Below the pieces are notes generated by a model, which was not told the DNA's origin, searched no databases, and saw only the letters and a list, made by a program, of their open reading frames with translations. Below, in pieces: positions 6,533 to 6,798 of a DNA stretch of 6,798 nt (positions within the stretch are counted from its first letter, which is position 1; each line of letters opens with the position of its first letter). The DNA lies in contig CAMNHM010000141.1 in the NCBI GenBank assembly GCA_946539475.1, positions 1-6,798 of the forward strand, in the 5' to 3' direction. The stretch comes from an uncultured Prevotellaceae bacterium (GTDB lineage: Bacteria > Bacteroidota > Bacteroidia > Bacteroidales > Bacteroidaceae). The position numbers and the translations under genes were made by a program.

Positions 6533-6583
6533 ATTTGAGAATTAAGGGCTGAGCTTTGGGAGCTGAGAGATGAAGCAGGATAG

Positions 6584-6798
6584 TTAGGCGACAGGATTAT
6601 TCTCGGCAAAGACGGCCATGCGGCTGTCGAGCTCAGCATACTGGTGGTCTTCTATAAAAGATGTACACACACGCAAACCCTCCTGATGGGATCCTGTAGT
6701 GATGAGACAGATGGCCGAGACGCCATAGTACATCAGCTCGCGCGCCAGCTGTCCGCTGGTCATGCCGGGATAGCCGATGGTGAAGTAGAAGCCGTCGG
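6584..6798 (-). CDS. PLP-dependent aminotransferase, C-terminal fragment (5' end outside window)
   Basis: The minus-strand frame enters from the right edge and ends at the TAA at 6586-6584, giving the last 70 residues. They read DGFYFTIGYPGM, LARELMYYGVSAICL, TTGSHQEGLRVCTSF and a terminal LDSRMAVFAENNPVA. This is the pattern of the small C-terminal domain of fold-type I class I/II aminotransferases, and closely resembles a group common in Bacteroidales. The GLRVCTSF stretch contains the arginine that in this superfamily binds the substrate alpha-carboxylate. The PLP lysine lies outside the window, so the amino-acid specificity cannot be told. The downstream lipoprotein gene follows after 51 bp and may share its transcript. 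Confidence 0.82.
   Translation of the reverse strand, partial: DGFYFTIGYPGMTSGQLARELMYYGVSAICLITTGSHQEGLRVCTSFIEDHQYAELDSRMAVFAENNPVA

Noticed and set aside
6533..6583. GCTGAG...GCTGAG direct repeat and an AGCT-CCCAA-AGCT pairing between the aminotransferase and lipoprotein genes
   Set aside because: The stem is only 4 bp with no T-tract, and the repeat is only 6 bp. There is no TAnnTTTG box, so neither a terminator nor a promoter can be supported.

Overview
The window looks like chromosomal DNA from a Bacteroidales bacterium, most likely Prevotella-like. Three intergenic starts carry the Bacteroidetes-type promoter (TTTG-like -33 box, 20 bp, TAnnTTTG -7 box). Translation starts lack clear Shine-Dalgarno sequences, leaders are short, and the protein families are typical of gut or rumen Bacteroidales. 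The genus is an inference; no rRNA or marker gene is present.

Layout. (1) Positions 1-1279, minus strand: 5' part of a secreted family-1-type pectate lyase that runs off the left edge. (2) Positions 1280-1425: a compact divergent promoter region. (3) Positions 1426-3489, plus: a single-chain ADP-forming acyl-CoA synthetase (acetate-CoA ligase family), with its start moved to an ATG downstream of the promoter. (4) Positions 3490-3751: an intergenic region with a terminator-like hairpin, a second and partly duplicated hairpin that can fold in alternative ways, and a promoter. (5) Positions 3752-5710, plus: a secreted fusion of a GH88/GH105-type unsaturated uronyl hydrolase and a C-terminal beta-propeller. 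(6) Positions 5768-6532, minus: a DUF3298-type lipoprotein, convergent with the fusion gene. (7) Positions 6584-6798, minus: C-terminal end of a PLP-dependent aminotransferase that runs off the right edge.

How they may work together. Pectate lyases cut polygalacturonate by beta-elimination and leave a 4,5-unsaturated uronic acid at the new non-reducing end. GH105/GH88 enzymes remove exactly that kind of residue. The lyase and the hydrolase-propeller fusion therefore make a plausible pectin-degrading pair, although they have separate promoters on opposite strands and no SusC/SusD, transporter or regulator gene is visible. The ADP-forming synthetase between them would make ATP from acetyl-CoA or another acyl-CoA at the end of sugar fermentation; any link to pectin is positional only. 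The lipoprotein and aminotransferase read as an unrelated two-gene unit.

The least ordinary features are the hydrolase-propeller fusion with an altered W-x-R-G-x-G-W motif, and the decayed tandem hairpin repeat in front of it. I found no CRISPR array, insertion sequence, tRNA, rRNA or phage gene, and no clear evidence of a new defence or mobile system.
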